Origin: Rhodobacteraceae bacterium bin131
GTDB lineage: Bacteria > Pseudomonadota > Alphaproteobacteria > Rhodobacterales > Rhodobacteraceae
Assembly: GCA_002239085.1 (NCBI GenBank)
Contig: MPNP01000001.1
Location: 1 to 49,168, forward strand
DNA: 49,168 nucleotides
Direction of reading: 5' to 3'
Numbering within the stretch: position 1 is the stretch's first letter; each line of letters opens with the position of its first letter. Below, piece after piece: positions 36,051 to 45,156 of this stretch. A program made the position numbers and the translations under genes. The notes beneath the pieces are model-generated. The model saw nothing but the letters and a program-made list of their open reading frames with translations. It was not told the origin of the DNA and ran no database searches.

Positions 36051-36734
36051 TTACTTAAATTGAGATTGCAAACGCATAGTTGATGCCTTTAATTGAGCAA
36101 TATTGGATTGGTAAATTTCTGGATTCTGAGCATTTCCTCCACGGAAAACCGCAGTACCAGCAACTAATACATTAGCCCCTGCAGCAACAATCTCTCCAGC
36201 ATTCTCTCGGGTTACCCCTCCATCAACTTCTAAGACGATATTTCTTGGTTGGGTATAGTACGACAATTCAATAATTTTTTTGAGCTGGCTATCGATAAAC
36301 TGTTGTCCGCCAAATCCAGGATTAACAGTCATAACGCAGATTAAATCAACCAAATCAATCACTTCTAAAACCATTGCAATTGGAGTGCCGGGATTAAGGG
36401 CAACTCCTGCTTTTATATTGGCTGCTTTGATCTGTTGAATATCCTTATAAAGATGAGAACTCGCTTCACAGTGAACTGTGACAATATCAGCACCACTCGT
36501 TAGAAATGACTCCAAGAGAATCTGAGTAGGTGAAATCATTAAGTGAACATCAATGGTACCCTTTATGTATTTGCGCAAGGAGCTGACGACCCCGGCACCA
36601 ATGGTTAGATTAGGAACAAAATGTCCATCCATCACATCGATATGAATCCAATCACACCCTGCTTTTTGCACTGCTTGACACTCGGCCCCGAGTTCAGCAA
36701 AGTCAGCACTAAGTATTGAGGGGGCAATGATCAT
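36051..36734 (-). CDS. rpe: ribulose-phosphate 3-epimerase
   Basis: Interconverts ribulose-5-phosphate and xylulose-5-phosphate in the pentose phosphate pathway. The 227-residue TIM barrel has the PROSITE-type motifs IHIDVMDGHFVPNLTIG (metal-binding His and Asp near residues 32-38), IDVHLMISP, VMTVNPGFGGQQFI (phosphate binding) and VDGGVTRENAGEIVAAGANVLVAGTAVF (part). It starts IIAPSILSADFAELG, as is typical. It lies between acsA and the thioredoxin-fold gene, all read on the minus strand. No sign of anything unusual. Confidence 0.97.
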   Translation of the reverse strand: MIIAPSILSADFAELGAECQAVQKAGCDWIHIDVMDGHFVPNLTIGAGVVSSLRKYIKGTIDVHLMISPTQILLESFLTSGADIVTVHCEASSHLYKDIQQIKAANIKAGVALNPGTPIAMVLEVIDLVDLICVMTVNPGFGGQQFIDSQLKKIIELSYYTQPRNIVLEVDGGVTRENAGEIVAAGANVLVAGTAVFRGGNAQNPEIYQSNIAQLKASTMRLQSQFK

Positions 36735-36760
36735 TTGTAAGGTGTACTCAATCCCAAATA

Positions 36761-38704
36761 CTACGACTGACGACTGGCAATGAGATCCTCAACGACAGAA
36801 GGGTCAGCCAAGGTTGAGGTATCACCTAAGTTGCTCAAGTCATTTTCGGCTATTTTACGTAAAATCCGACGCATAATTTTGCCTGAACGAGTCTTGGGTA
36901 AACCAGGTGCCCAATGAATTATATCGGGCTTGGCTATTGGACCAATTTCTTTACGAACCCACAACTCCAGTTCTTTTTTCAGAGGAGAGGTATATTCCAC
37001 ACCGTCCATTAAGGTTACGAATGCATATATGCCTTGCCCCTTAATATCATGCGGATAACCAACGACAGCGGCCTCAGCGACTGATTCATGGGCAACTAAA
37101 GCACTTTCAATTTCTGCTGTTCCCATTCGATGTCCTGAAACATTGAGAACATCATCAACCCGTCCGGTTATCCAATAATCGCCGTCCTCATCACGGCGAC
37201 ATCCGTCGCCACTAAAATAGTATCCTTGATATTGTTGGAAGTAAGTTTCCATGAACCTTTGATGGTCGCCATAAACCGTGCGCATTTGCCCAGGCCAACT
37301 ATCGGCAATGCAAAGCACACCCTCAGCGACTGTATCTTCAACTAACATTCCTGATTCGGGTTCTAAAATAACGGGTTTTATTCCAAAAAATGGCTTTGTT
37401 GCCGAGCCTGGTTTGGCTGGAACGGCACCAGGTATAGAGGTTAATAAATGTCCTCCTGTTTCAGTTTGCCACCACGTATCAACTATTGGGCAATTTTCAT
37501 TCCCAACAACCTTATGATACCATTTCCATGCCTCGGGATTAATGGGCTCCCCGACAGTACCGAGCACCCTTAAAGAAGACAGATCAGATTGACTGACCCA
37601 TTTATCACCAAGACCCATAAGAGCTCTTATGGCAGTTGGAGCTGTGTAAAATTGGTTCACTTTATATTTTTCACATATTTTCCAGAATCGATCGGGATTA
37701 GGAAAAGTTGGAACGCCTTCAAACATCAGAGTTGTGGCACCATTAGCCAACGGTCCATAGATGATGTAGCTATGACCGGTTACCCAACCAACATCTGCGG
37801 TACACCAGAACACATCTCCGTCATGATAGTCAAACACGTATTTGTGTGTTAGCGAAGCATAAACTAGATATCCACCACTAGAGTGAACAACCCCTTTAGG
37901 TTTGCCTGTTGAACCGGAAGTGTACAGAATAAAAAGAGGATCTTCAGCATTCATCACTTCTGGGAGGCACTCGCTTGGTACCGTTTGAGCTAACTGGTAA
38001 TAATCAAAATCCTGCTGATCATTCCATGCGACATCTCCATTAGTTCTTTTAACAACAAGAAGCTTTACCTTTTCAGAACAGTGTTCAAGAGCTTTATCTG
38101 CATTGGCTTTGAGCGGTGTACCTCGTCCACCTCTAGGAGCTTCATCAGCAGTAATGACAACCTTGGTATCAGAATCATTTATACGATTAGCTAGAGCATC
38201 GGAGCTAAATCCAGCAAAAACAATGGAATGGATAGCACCAATACGTGCGCATGCTAGCATTGCGTAGGCCGCTTCGGGTATCATAGGGAGGTAGATTACA
38301 ACTCGATCACCCTTTTTCACTCCCATTGATTTTAGAACATTGGCCATTCGGCATGTTTCGTCATGGAGTTCTTGGTAGGTAATTTTCTTAGCTTGGTGTT
38401 CCGGGTTATCAGGCTCCCATAAAATCGCTGTTTGATGAGCTCTGTCTTTGAGGTGTCGGTCAATACAATTGGCCGACACATTCAATTGTCCATCTTCAAA
38501 CCACTTAATGGATACATTAGGAAAAGAGTAATTGACGTTCTTGACAATAGTGAAGGGTTTGATCCAGTCAATGCAATGCGCCATTTCAGACCAAAAACCT
38601 TCAGGGTCATTGCGTGATCTTTCTTGCCACTCGTTGTATTTTGCTTCGCTTATTAGAGAATGTGATACAAACTCTTTTGAGGGATAAACTAAATTTTGAC
38701 TCAT
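36761..38704 (-). CDS. acsA: acetyl-CoA synthetase
   Basis: Activates acetate to acetyl-CoA through acetyl-AMP. The 647-residue protein shows [20 protein letters not shown] (part; the P-loop-like A3 motif), [52 protein letters not shown] (part) and the acetylatable Lys in [16 protein letters not shown] near residue 610. The ATG at 38704 (MSQNLVYPS) has AAGGA at good distance; the upstream ATG at 38728 is less likely. It is divergent from the pxp operon. Known for the family: it supports use of acetate and reclaims acetate; in this window it would also take in acetate released elsewhere, but that link is inferred. Confidence 0.97.
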   Translation of the reverse strand: MSQNLVYPSKEFVSHSLISEAKYNEWQERSRNDPEGFWSEMAHCIDWIKPFTIVKNVNYSFPNVSIKWFEDGQLNVSANCIDRHLKDRAHQTAILWEPDNPEHQAKKITYQELHDETCRMANVLKSMGVKKGDRVVIYLPMIPEAAYAMLACARIGAIHSIVFAGFSSDALANRINDSDTKVVITADEAPRGGRGTPLKANADKALEHCSEKVKLLVVKRTNGDVAWNDQQDFDYYQLAQTVPSECLPEVMNAEDPLFILYTSGSTGKPKGVVHSSGGYLVYASLTHKYVFDYHDGDVFWCTADVGWVTGHSYIIYGPLANGATTLMFEGVPTFPNPDRFWKICEKYKVNQFYTAPTAIRALMGLGDKWVSQSDLSSLRVLGTVGEPINPEAWKWYHKVVGNENCPIVDTWWQTETGGHLLTSIPGAVPAKPGSATKPFFGIKPVILEPESGMLVEDTVAEGVLCIADSWPGQMRTVYGDHQRFMETYFQQYQGYYFSGDGCRRDEDGDYWITGRVDDVLNVSGHRMGTAEIESALVAHESVAEAAVVGYPHDIKGQGIYAFVTLMDGVEYTSPLKKELELWVRKEIGPIAKPDIIHWAPGLPKTRSGKIMRRILRKIAENDLSNLGDTSTLADPSVVEDLIASRQS

Positions 38705-38857
38705 CAAATTAATCCTTCCTGACACCACTTTTAATTTTTATTAACTGAGGAAACTCTAATAAATTGTATGTGAAAAATACAACTATACCAATAAATGATT
38801 TTATTTGTTCAGTTTTGACTTGAACAAAATCAAAATATCGTACGAAATCATTATTAA

Positions 38858-38885
38858 TTGATACGCTCATTAACTGAATTATAAT
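38858..38885 (+). promoter_or_regulatory. probable promoter of the pxpBCA operon
   Basis: TTGATA (38858-38863) and TATAAT (38880-38885) are separated by 16 bp, a near-consensus sigma-70 promoter. The leader to the pxpB ATG would be about 60 nt. A second TATAAT at 38922-38927 has no -35 at normal distance. Confidence 0.55.
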
Positions 38886-38950
38886 CCCTCCGAAGCAGAA
38901 AAATTCAATTAGAATTGGTATTATAATGCAATCTCGTCCTGAATAAATTC

Positions 38951-39679
38951 ATGCAACATATGCAATCAGTAGGTGATTCACGATTTCCACAAATTCAACC
39001 AATGGGTGAGGGCGGTTTACTCATTGTTTTAGCTGATTCAGTTTCCTTAGAAACGACCAAGAAAATTTTAGCCATAGACAGTCTTCTTCACCAATGTGAT
39101 CAGTTTACCACCCTTGAAACAGTTCCCGCTTTGCGATCTATACTGGTAAAAACTGATCCTTTATTAAACAATGTTGGAGAGTTAGAAGCATTGTGTCACA
39201 AACTATTAAAGAAAATATGCCAACAGGCTGAATTGAATCTCGATTCTCGAAGATTTTCGATTCCCGTTATCTATGGCGAGGAATGGGGTCCAGACCTGGG
39301 TGACTTCTGCCAATATTCTGGAATGAGCAAAGAAGCCGCAATTTCGCTCCACACAAGCGTGGAATTGATTGTCCTTTGCCTAGGATTTTCGCCTGGATTA
39401 ACATATCTTGCCGAGTTGCCAGAAGAATTTAATCTGCCTAGAAAAGAGATGTACTGTGCTGGAGTTCCAGCTGGGTCGGTGCTAATTGCGAATCGACAAA
39501 CTGTTTTCACAGCATCACAAATTCCAACAGGTTGGCATCGAATTGGTACGTCACCAGTCATTGGATTTTGTCCAGAAAAGCACCATCCTTTTTTATTTCG
39601 TCCTGGTGACCGAATTCGCTTTTTTGCCATTGACCCATCTGAAGAATCACAAATTGATGTAAATACATTTTGGTTATGA
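38951..39679 (+). CDS. pxpB: 5-oxoprolinase subunit B
   Basis: Subunit B (KipI / allophanate-hydrolase-subunit-1 fold) of the prokaryotic ATP-dependent 5-oxoprolinase, which opens pyroglutamate to glutamate. The 242-residue protein contains IPVIYGEEWGPDLGDF, LGFSPGLTYLAELPEEFNLPR (part) and VPAGSVLIANRQTVFTAS, followed by PTGWHRIGTSP, all family marks. The ATG at 38951 may be followed by a second start at 38960. pxpC and pxpA follow closely, which distinguishes this from a stand-alone KipI. Confidence 0.92.
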   Translation: MQHMQSVGDSRFPQIQPMGEGGLLIVLADSVSLETTKKILAIDSLLHQCDQFTTLETVPALRSILVKTDPLLNNVGELEALCHKLLKKICQQAELNLDSRRFSIPVIYGEEWGPDLGDFCQYSGMSKEAAISLHTSVELIVLCLGFSPGLTYLAELPEEFNLPRKEMYCAGVPAGSVLIANRQTVFTASQIPTGWHRIGTSPVIGFCPEKHHPFLFRPGDRIRFFAIDPSEESQIDVNTFWL

Positions 39680-39683
39680 ATTG

Positions 39684-40700
39684 ATGAGCCTTTTAGTTTT
39701 GGAATTATCGGGTCTAGCAACTTTCCAAGATCTAGGACGAATGGGTTTTCAAAAGTACGGAGTATCAAAGGGGGGTGCAATTGACACATATGCTCTGGCT
39801 GAAGGCCAGGCAATCCTGAATAATGATAAAAATACAGCGGCCCTTGAACTCCAACATGGAGGTGGAAAGTTCAAATGTCTCAATACAATTTGGTTAGCAA
39901 CCTCAGGAGGTACAATGGAAGCATCTGTTAGTAATAATTCTATTCCTTGGCGGACTTCCTTTGAGCTCAAACCGGACCAAATTCTAACTCTAGAGAAGAG
40001 ACAATCCGGTGTGTATAGTTATCTTCATATGTTAGGAGGCATTGACTGCCAGAAGATCATGGGGTCGCACTCAACTCACGTTCCATCGGGATTAGGTGAA
40101 TGCCCGCAATCAGGGACAATCATTAATCCCAAGCCGACACAGGTTAAGATCAACCAGCCGGTTTACTTAGAGCAGCCAAATTATTTTAATAGTAAGGTTA
40201 TTAGGATTCTGCAAAGCCCGCAATCGGGATATTTTAACCCCAAAGATATCGAATCTTTGGAAACTCAACTATTTACAATGACAACGCAACGAGACCGTAT
40301 GGGTGCAAGAATTAATGCGGAAAACTTCAGAATCCAGGCAAAAGCAGGACTTACTCTCCTTTCCGACCCAATTATTGAAGGCGATATTCAAGTTCCTGTT
40401 AATGGTATTCCAACGATTCTGCTGGCTGATTGTCAACCAACTGGAGGGTATCCAAGGATTGCGACAGTTATTCAAGCAGATTTACACAAAGTCGGCCAAT
40501 TGCAGCCAAACGAATCTTTTCGGTTTAAATTCGTTAATCGAAATGAAGCAATCAATGAACTTGCACGATTTAGAAAAAAAATTGTGGATATTCCCAACCA
40601 GCTAAAGCCGTATGTCAGAAAATTAGATACACTTCCAAATCTTTTGGAATATAATCTTATCAGTGGTGTTGTCGGAGAAAATGATGGTGAACTACATTGA
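39684..40700 (+). CDS. pxpC: 5-oxoprolinase subunit C
   Basis: Subunit C (KipA / allophanate-hydrolase-subunit-2 fold). The 338-residue protein shows ATFQDLGRMGFQKYGVSKGGAIDTYAL (part), NDKNTAALELQHGG, the TSGGTMEAS segment, TTQRDRMGARI and GTP-like ILLADCQPTGGYPRIATV near residue 255. The ATG at 39684 lies 4 bp after the pxpB stop; a TTG three bases earlier is in frame. Its end overlaps pxpA by about 20 bp, indicating coupled translation. Together with B and A it should form the 5-oxoprolinase complex. Confidence 0.93.
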   Translation: MSLLVLELSGLATFQDLGRMGFQKYGVSKGGAIDTYALAEGQAILNNDKNTAALELQHGGGKFKCLNTIWLATSGGTMEASVSNNSIPWRTSFELKPDQILTLEKRQSGVYSYLHMLGGIDCQKIMGSHSTHVPSGLGECPQSGTIINPKPTQVKINQPVYLEQPNYFNSKVIRILQSPQSGYFNPKDIESLETQLFTMTTQRDRMGARINAENFRIQAKAGLTLLSDPIIEGDIQVPVNGIPTILLADCQPTGGYPRIATVIQADLHKVGQLQPNESFRFKFVNRNEAINELARFRKKIVDIPNQLKPYVRKLDTLPNLLEYNLISGVVGENDGELH

Positions 40701-41478
40701 TATAAATGCTGATCTAGGAGAGAGCTTTGGTCCATGGCAAATGGGAAATGACTCTCAACTCCTTAAAATTGTTTCATCGGCCAATGTCGCATGCGGCTTT
40801 CATGGTGGTGATCCTCTTCAAATGTATAAAACTTGTCAGAGATGTGTTGACAATGGAGTCGCAATCGGTGCGCATCCGGGATTTCGGGATTTAGTTGGTT
40901 TTGGTCGACGTGAAATCTTCGGTTGCAATCCGGACGAACTCAAAGCCGAAGCAATTTATCAAATCGGAGCACTCAATGCGATTGCACAATCAGCAGGCAC
41001 CAAAGTGAGTCATGTTAAGTTTCATGGTGCCCTTGCTAATATGGCGTCCCGTGATGAAGAATTAGCTAAAGTATTGTTTGATGCCGTGATGAGTGTTTCG
41101 GAACACCTTTATGTAGTTGTCATTGCGGGAACAAAACAGCAGTTGGCTGCAGAAGAGCTGGGTATATTGATGATTAAAGAGATTTTTGCTGACCGAGCTT
41201 ACAATTCCGATGGAACACTTGTAAGTCGGGCGGAGCCCAAAGCAGTGATTTGGGATCCCGAACAGTGTGCAAAGAATATGTTGGAAGCAGTTAATTCGGG
41301 TTGTATCACGGCCATAAACGGGAAAAAATTAGAAATCGTTCCCGAAACGATATGTGTTCATGGGGACGGACGAGAAGCGATCAATATTGCTCAAGCTATT
41401 CGGGTTAGACTTGAAAGTGCAGGGATCAAAATTCGTCCATTTGCCAAGCAAACGATACGGAATCAGTCACTAAATTAA
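40681..41478 (+). CDS. pxpA: 5-oxoprolinase subunit A (LamB/YcsF family)
   Basis: Subunit A of 5-oxoprolinase. It begins with YIDINADLGESFGPW and has the strongly conserved ANVACGFHGGDPLQM (near residues 38-52), GVAIGAHPGFRDLVGFGRR (part), HVKFHGALANMA, ADRAYNSDGTLVSRAEP and CVHGDGREAINIA. About 265 residues is normal for YcsF. The start is the ATG at 40681 or 40684, inside the end of pxpC. Its TAA stop overlaps the rplI TAA stop on the other strand, both within TTAA at 41475-41478. Pyroglutamate recycling is a known need of all cells. Confidence 0.96.
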   Translation: MMVNYIDINADLGESFGPWQMGNDSQLLKIVSSANVACGFHGGDPLQMYKTCQRCVDNGVAIGAHPGFRDLVGFGRREIFGCNPDELKAEAIYQIGALNAIAQSAGTKVSHVKFHGALANMASRDEELAKVLFDAVMSVSEHLYVVVIAGTKQQLAAEELGILMIKEIFADRAYNSDGTLVSRAEPKAVIWDPEQCAKNMLEAVNSGCITAINGKKLEIVPETICVHGDGREAINIAQAIRVRLESAGIKIRPFAKQTIRNQSLN

Positions 41479-42044
41479 GCAGAATTTATTGATTCAGCTG
41501 CATCTGAATCTTCTTTGACCTCTTCAACTTCTGCAGGTTTTTCAAAAAATTCTTCATTATTTTCTTCGGCTATTGTCTTTGACTGATTTTCAGCTTCGGC
41601 AGTTGAACGTGCAACATTGACAATAATTGAGACGACCACTTCTGGATGAAGGACAACTCTTACGTCATGAAGACCAATTTCTTTGATAGGCTTGTCAAGT
41701 TCAATTTGATTACGATCAATTGTTAATCCACTTGCAATGGCAGATTCAGCGATATCGCGTTTCGTAACGGAGCCATAAAGCGACCCAGTTTCAGAGGCTT
41801 GGCGAACAAGAACAAATTCTCGAGCGTTAATTTTTTCTGATATGGCATCGGCCTCTTTCTTAAGTTCTAGGTTCCGAGCCTCAATCTCAATTCGCGTCTC
41901 TTCAAAAAATTTACGATTTTCATCGGTATTTTTGAGTGCTTTTTTTTGAGGAAAAAGGTAATTTCGGGCAAAGCCTGGTTTGACTTTGACTTTATCACCC
42001 ATGAGTCCAAGATTTTGAATTCTTTCGAGCAGTATAACTTCCAT
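41475..42044 (-). CDS. rplI: 50S ribosomal protein L9
   Basis: L9 binds 23S rRNA and bridges neighbouring ribosomes. The N-terminal rRNA-binding domain is plain: MEVILLERIQNLGLMGDKV, KPGFARNYLFPQKKAL. A long helix and the C-terminal domain (REFVLVRQASETGSLYGSVT, LDKPIKEIGLHDVRVVLHPEV, cited in part) follow. The last 40 or so residues are an acidic, low-complexity tail (EENNEEFFEKPAEVEEVKED), an extension common in alphaproteobacterial L9. The ATG at 42044 is the family start rather than that at 42053. It closes the rpsF-rpsR-rplI operon. Confidence 0.96.
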   Translation of the reverse strand: MEVILLERIQNLGLMGDKVKVKPGFARNYLFPQKKALKNTDENRKFFEETRIEIEARNLELKKEADAISEKINAREFVLVRQASETGSLYGSVTKRDIAESAIASGLTIDRNQIELDKPIKEIGLHDVRVVLHPEVVVSIIVNVARSTAEAENQSKTIAEENNEEFFEKPAEVEEVKEDSDAAESINSA

Positions 42045-42054
42045 GGTCGTCACT

Positions 42055-42282
42055 CTACCTATTGGTGTAAGGAAGTAGGGCTAAGAAACGTGCACGTTTG
42101 ATAGCTTGGGCTAATTCCCTTTGCTTGGGCGCTGATACAGAAGATATTCGGCTGGGTATGATCTTCCCTTGCTCGCTCAAAAAGCCACGAAGCAAACGAA
42201 TATCTTTATAATCTATCGTTGGTGCATTATCGTTTGAAAACGGGCACGACCGTCTTCTTTGGAAAAAGGTTTGTCTAGGCAT
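42055..42282 (-). CDS. rpsR: 30S ribosomal protein S18
   Basis: S18 pairs with S6 on the small-subunit platform. The 75-residue protein has [44 protein letters not shown] (part), and the C-terminal [15 protein letters not shown], all family hallmarks. The start is [10 protein letters not shown] at 42282. It lies between rpsF and rplI with short spacers, so the three are one transcript. Confidence 0.97.
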   Translation of the reverse strand: MPRQTFFQRRRSCPFSNDNAPTIDYKDIRLLRGFLSEQGKIIPSRISSVSAPKQRELAQAIKRARFLALLPYTNR

Positions 42283-42301
42283 CAATCTAATTTCTTTTCA
42301 A

Positions 42302-42628
42302 TCAATTGTTAGTTTCAATCAGTGGAGTGGGCTCTTCAGAATGCTGGTCCACTTTGATCGACAGGTAGCGAATAATATCTTCATTAATTCGAAGTCTTCT
42401 TTCGATTTCATTTATTGATTCAGGTGGGGTATCAAGTCGAAAAAATAAATAGTGACCGCTTTTATTTTTATTTATGCTGTAGGCAAATTTTCGTGTGCCC
42501 CAGTATTCTTTTCCAACGATTGAACCTCCCAACTCTTCAACCATTGCTTCAATCATTTTAGAAAGATTATCAACTTGAAAAGTTGACAATTCTTTACGAG
42601 TAATACAGACATGCTCATACAAAGACAT
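42302..42628 (-). CDS. rpsF: 30S ribosomal protein S6
   Basis: S6 dimerises with S18 in the platform. Seen: MSLYEHVCITRKELSTFQV at the start, GGSIVGKEYWGTRKFAYSI, KSGHYLFFRLDTPPESINE and RRLRINEDIIRYLSIKVD, then a short acidic tail. At 108 residues the length is ordinary. The ATG at 42628 has AGGT on the minus strand at suitable spacing; an in-frame ATG at 42646 is less likely. It is divergent from fabD with 190-207 bp shared upstream DNA. I do not see the S6:S18 leader-binding motif with confidence. Confidence 0.97.
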   Translation of the reverse strand: MSLYEHVCITRKELSTFQVDNLSKMIEAMVEELGGSIVGKEYWGTRKFAYSINKNKSGHYLFFRLDTPPESINEIERRLRINEDIIRYLSIKVDQHSEEPTPLIETNN

Positions 42629-42835
42629 TAAGTACCTCGTTGCCAAACAAAAATTTATTCATAAATCCTCAATAGTTTTCCAATATAAGTGCTGTGACAA
42701 AGGCGAAAAAACAATTGTACAAACTTAATACGATTAGAAGTGCCTTCAAGTGAGCAAATATTTGCTATTAAGTGGTTTAATTGCTTTAAAATGCAACAGT
42801 TTTTGTAGGATAAATTCATTTTAGGAGTATTTGTT

Positions 42836-43777
42836 TTGAAAAAAGCTCTTGTCTTTCCAGGCCAAGGTTCCCAAGAAGTCGGGATGGGGAAAAGTATAGC
42901 CGAGAGATATTCGCAAGCTCAGGATGTTTTCCAAGAAGTTGATGAAGCCCTTTCAGAGAAACTTTCAGATTTGATATGGCATGGTGACCTTGAAACGCTT
43001 ACGCATACGAAAAATGTGCAACCCGCGATCATGGCAACTTCAATAGCAATTTTAAGAGCCCTTGAGTCAGAAGGGTTGAATCTATCCAACATGAGTTATT
43101 TTGCTGGTCACAGTTTAGGAGAATACACAGCCCTTTGCGCCGCAGGTACTATTTCTTTATCGGAAACCGCACGACTACTAAGGGCTCGGGGTGAATCAAT
43201 GCAGGATGCCATCAAGATTGGGGAGGGAAGCATGGCCGCAATCTTAGGTCTCACAATTGATGAGGTTGAGGAGATTGTAGCACAATCAGCCGAAACACAA
43301 GTCTGTCAAATCGCCAATGATAACGACCCTAAACAAGTGGTCGTATCAGGTCATGCTACTGCAGTTTCACGGGCTTGCCAATGTGCCTCTGAGCGAGGTG
43401 CTAGGAAAGCAGTTATGCTTCAGGTCTCGGCACCGTTTCATTGTTCACTTATGCAACCAGCAGGAGAAGTGATGAAACACAAGCTTGAACCAGTTGAGCT
43501 AAAACCACCACAATGTCCAATTATCGCAAATGTAAACGCGAGACCTATCTGTGAGGTGGCAGCAATCAAGGAATCACTCGTTCAGCAATGTACAGAACGA
43601 GTTCGATGGCGAGAAACAATTGAATATATGGCATCGGATGAAGTTACAAAGTGCTTGGAGATTGGACCAAAAAATGTCTTAAACGGCCTTTTTAGGCGCA
43701 CTACCAAGAAGATTACCTGCATATCTGTTGCAAATAGCACCCAATTGCTCAATGCAATTGACTTTATAAGCGATTAA
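42836..43777 (+). CDS. fabD: malonyl-CoA:ACP transacylase
   Basis: Loads malonyl units on acyl carrier protein. The 313-residue protein has VFPGQGSQEVGMGKSI near the start, the active-site Ser in AGHSLGEYTALCAAG (near residue 92), ARGESMQDAIK, and the partner His in VSAPFHCSLMQPAG near 200. It begins with TTG at 42836, with a strong TTAGGAG eight bases upstream; no ATG is in a suitable place. It heads the cluster fabD-fabG-acpP-(HisA-like)-fabF-mltG, with 119 bp to fabG that contain an inverted repeat. Confidence 0.97.
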   Translation: MKKALVFPGQGSQEVGMGKSIAERYSQAQDVFQEVDEALSEKLSDLIWHGDLETLTHTKNVQPAIMATSIAILRALESEGLNLSNMSYFAGHSLGEYTALCAAGTISLSETARLLRARGESMQDAIKIGEGSMAAILGLTIDEVEEIVAQSAETQVCQIANDNDPKQVVVSGHATAVSRACQCASERGARKAVMLQVSAPFHCSLMQPAGEVMKHKLEPVELKPPQCPIIANVNARPICEVAAIKESLVQQCTERVRWRETIEYMASDEVTKCLEIGPKNVLNGLFRRTTKKITCISVANSTQLLNAIDFISD

Positions 43778-43812
43778 ATTTGCTTGGACAATAACCAATG
43801 TTGACCTGCACT

Positions 43813-43874
43813 AATTGGAAGGAATTTCGGTGTGCGAAGGTCACCCGTAGGAATAGGTAGATTGAATTCCAATT
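43813..43874. other. inverted repeat between fabD and fabG
   Basis: AATTGGAA (43813-43820) and TTCCAATT (43867-43874) are perfectly complementary over 8 bp. Inside, GGTG and CACC (about 43829-43845) can form a second small stem. The element sits in the 119-bp gap upstream of the fabG ribosome-binding site. It may be an mRNA processing or regulatory structure of the fab operon; no T-run marks it as a terminator. Confidence 0.4.
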
Positions 43875-43896
43875 TTGTTAAAAAAGGAAATAAGTG

Positions 43897-44643
43897 ATGC
43901 AAATTAATTTAAGTGGTCGGAATGCTCTAGTTACTGGTGCAACAGGTGGACTGGGTTCAGCGATAACGAAGGCACTCGTTGAAGCCGGTGCCAATGTCGT
44001 TATTTCTGGAACTCGCGAAAATAAGTTAAACGAGTTGAGAGAGCAGCTTGGTCATGAAATGCGGATTGCTCCTATACCATGTAATCTTATGATTAAGGAA
44101 GATGTCAATGACTTAGCCACAGGTGCCATAAAACAATTTGGAAGCATTGATATCTTGATTAACAATGCGGGTATTACCCAAGACAATCTTTTTTTACGAA
44201 TGAGCAATGCTGAGATGGAGAGTGTTTTACAAGTAAATCTTCTCGCCACAATGATCTTAAGCAAAGGACTGATTAGGCAAATGGTAAAGAATCGGTTTGG
44301 TCGCATTATTAATGTGACATCAGTTGTGGGTCATACTGGGAATCCAGGTCAAACCAATTACTCAGCATCAAAATCTGGAATAGCCGGTTTTACCAAATCC
44401 CTAGCAGCTGAGGTGGCCGCTCGAAATATTACAGTGAACTGCTTGGCGCCAGGATTCATTGAATCAGATATGACGAACAAGCTAAGCAATGAGCAAAAGA
44501 ATTTGATAACTAAGAATATTCCCCTTGGTCGAATCGGTCAGCCAGAGGACGTGGCTTATGGTTCCGTGTTTCTGGCTTCTGAACAAGCCGCTTATATAAC
44601 AGGCCAAACCTTACATGTGAATGGTGGTTTGGCAATGCTATAA
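43897..44643 (+). CDS. fabG: 3-oxoacyl-[ACP] reductase
   Basis: NADPH-dependent reductase of fatty-acid elongation, a classical short-chain dehydrogenase. Seen: cofactor motif VTGATGGLGSAI (near residues 11-22), NNAGIT, catalytic Ser in NVTSVVGHTGNPGQ and the Tyr-Lys pair in NYSASKSG, then CLAPGFIESDMT and the C-terminal ITGQTLHVNGGLAML. The ATG at 43897 has AAAGGAA upstream; a GTG at 43894 is in frame. The 248-residue length is typical. Neighbours (fabD, acpP, fabF) support the fatty-acid role over other reductases of this fold. Confidence 0.97.
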   Translation: MQINLSGRNALVTGATGGLGSAITKALVEAGANVVISGTRENKLNELREQLGHEMRIAPIPCNLMIKEDVNDLATGAIKQFGSIDILINNAGITQDNLFLRMSNAEMESVLQVNLLATMILSKGLIRQMVKNRFGRIINVTSVVGHTGNPGQTNYSASKSGIAGFTKSLAAEVAARNITVNCLAPGFIESDMTNKLSNEQKNLITKNIPLGRIGQPEDVAYGSVFLASEQAAYITGQTLHVNGGLAML

Positions 44644-44814
44644 TTGGTTATGGCAATTTAGATTTTTTGCTGAATCACAAAAATAATCCAAGGTTTAAAT
44701 TGATAAAAAACGAATAATGTCTTATCTTGGTAAACTCACTAATGATTGAATTGCTATTGAAAACTAGTTAAGTATTCATACCGTTGAATGGTATTAGCTT
44801 TAAAGGAGATAAAT

Positions 44815-45054
44815 ATGGAAAGCGTCGAAGCACGTGTAAAAAAGATAGTTGTTGAACACCTTGGTGTAGAAGAAGATGCAGTCGTTCCCGCAGCATCCTT
44901 TATTCAAGATTTGGGAGCCGACAGTTTAGACACAGTTGAACTTGTCATGGCTTTTGAAGAAGAATTTGATATTGAAATCAAGGATGAAGATGCTGAATCA
45001 ATCAATACATTTGAGGACGCAGTTGACTTTATCAAGAAAGCACAAGACAGCTAA
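44815..45054 (+). CDS. acpP: acyl carrier protein
   Basis: A 79-residue acidic carrier of growing acyl chains. The phosphopantetheine attachment Ser is in [20 protein letters not shown] (part, Ser near residue 37), and the C-terminal [17 protein letters not shown] is standard. The ATG at 44815 is preceded by AAAGGAGATAAAT, a strong ribosome-binding site that rules out the earlier in-frame ATG/GTG from 44788. It follows fabG by 171 bp. A promoter of its own is likely in view of the need for high expression. Confidence 0.97.
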   Translation: MESVEARVKKIVVEHLGVEEDAVVPAASFIQDLGADSLDTVELVMAFEEEFDIEIKDEDAESINTFEDAVDFIKKAQDS

Positions 45055-45156
45055 TTCAATTCAAATTTGTATGTTTTGAGGCCAAATCTCCCTAATTATT
45101 TCAATGAATTCTAATCCAGTTCAGAAATCCTACGTGCTTGGAGGTGAGTGGTCGGT

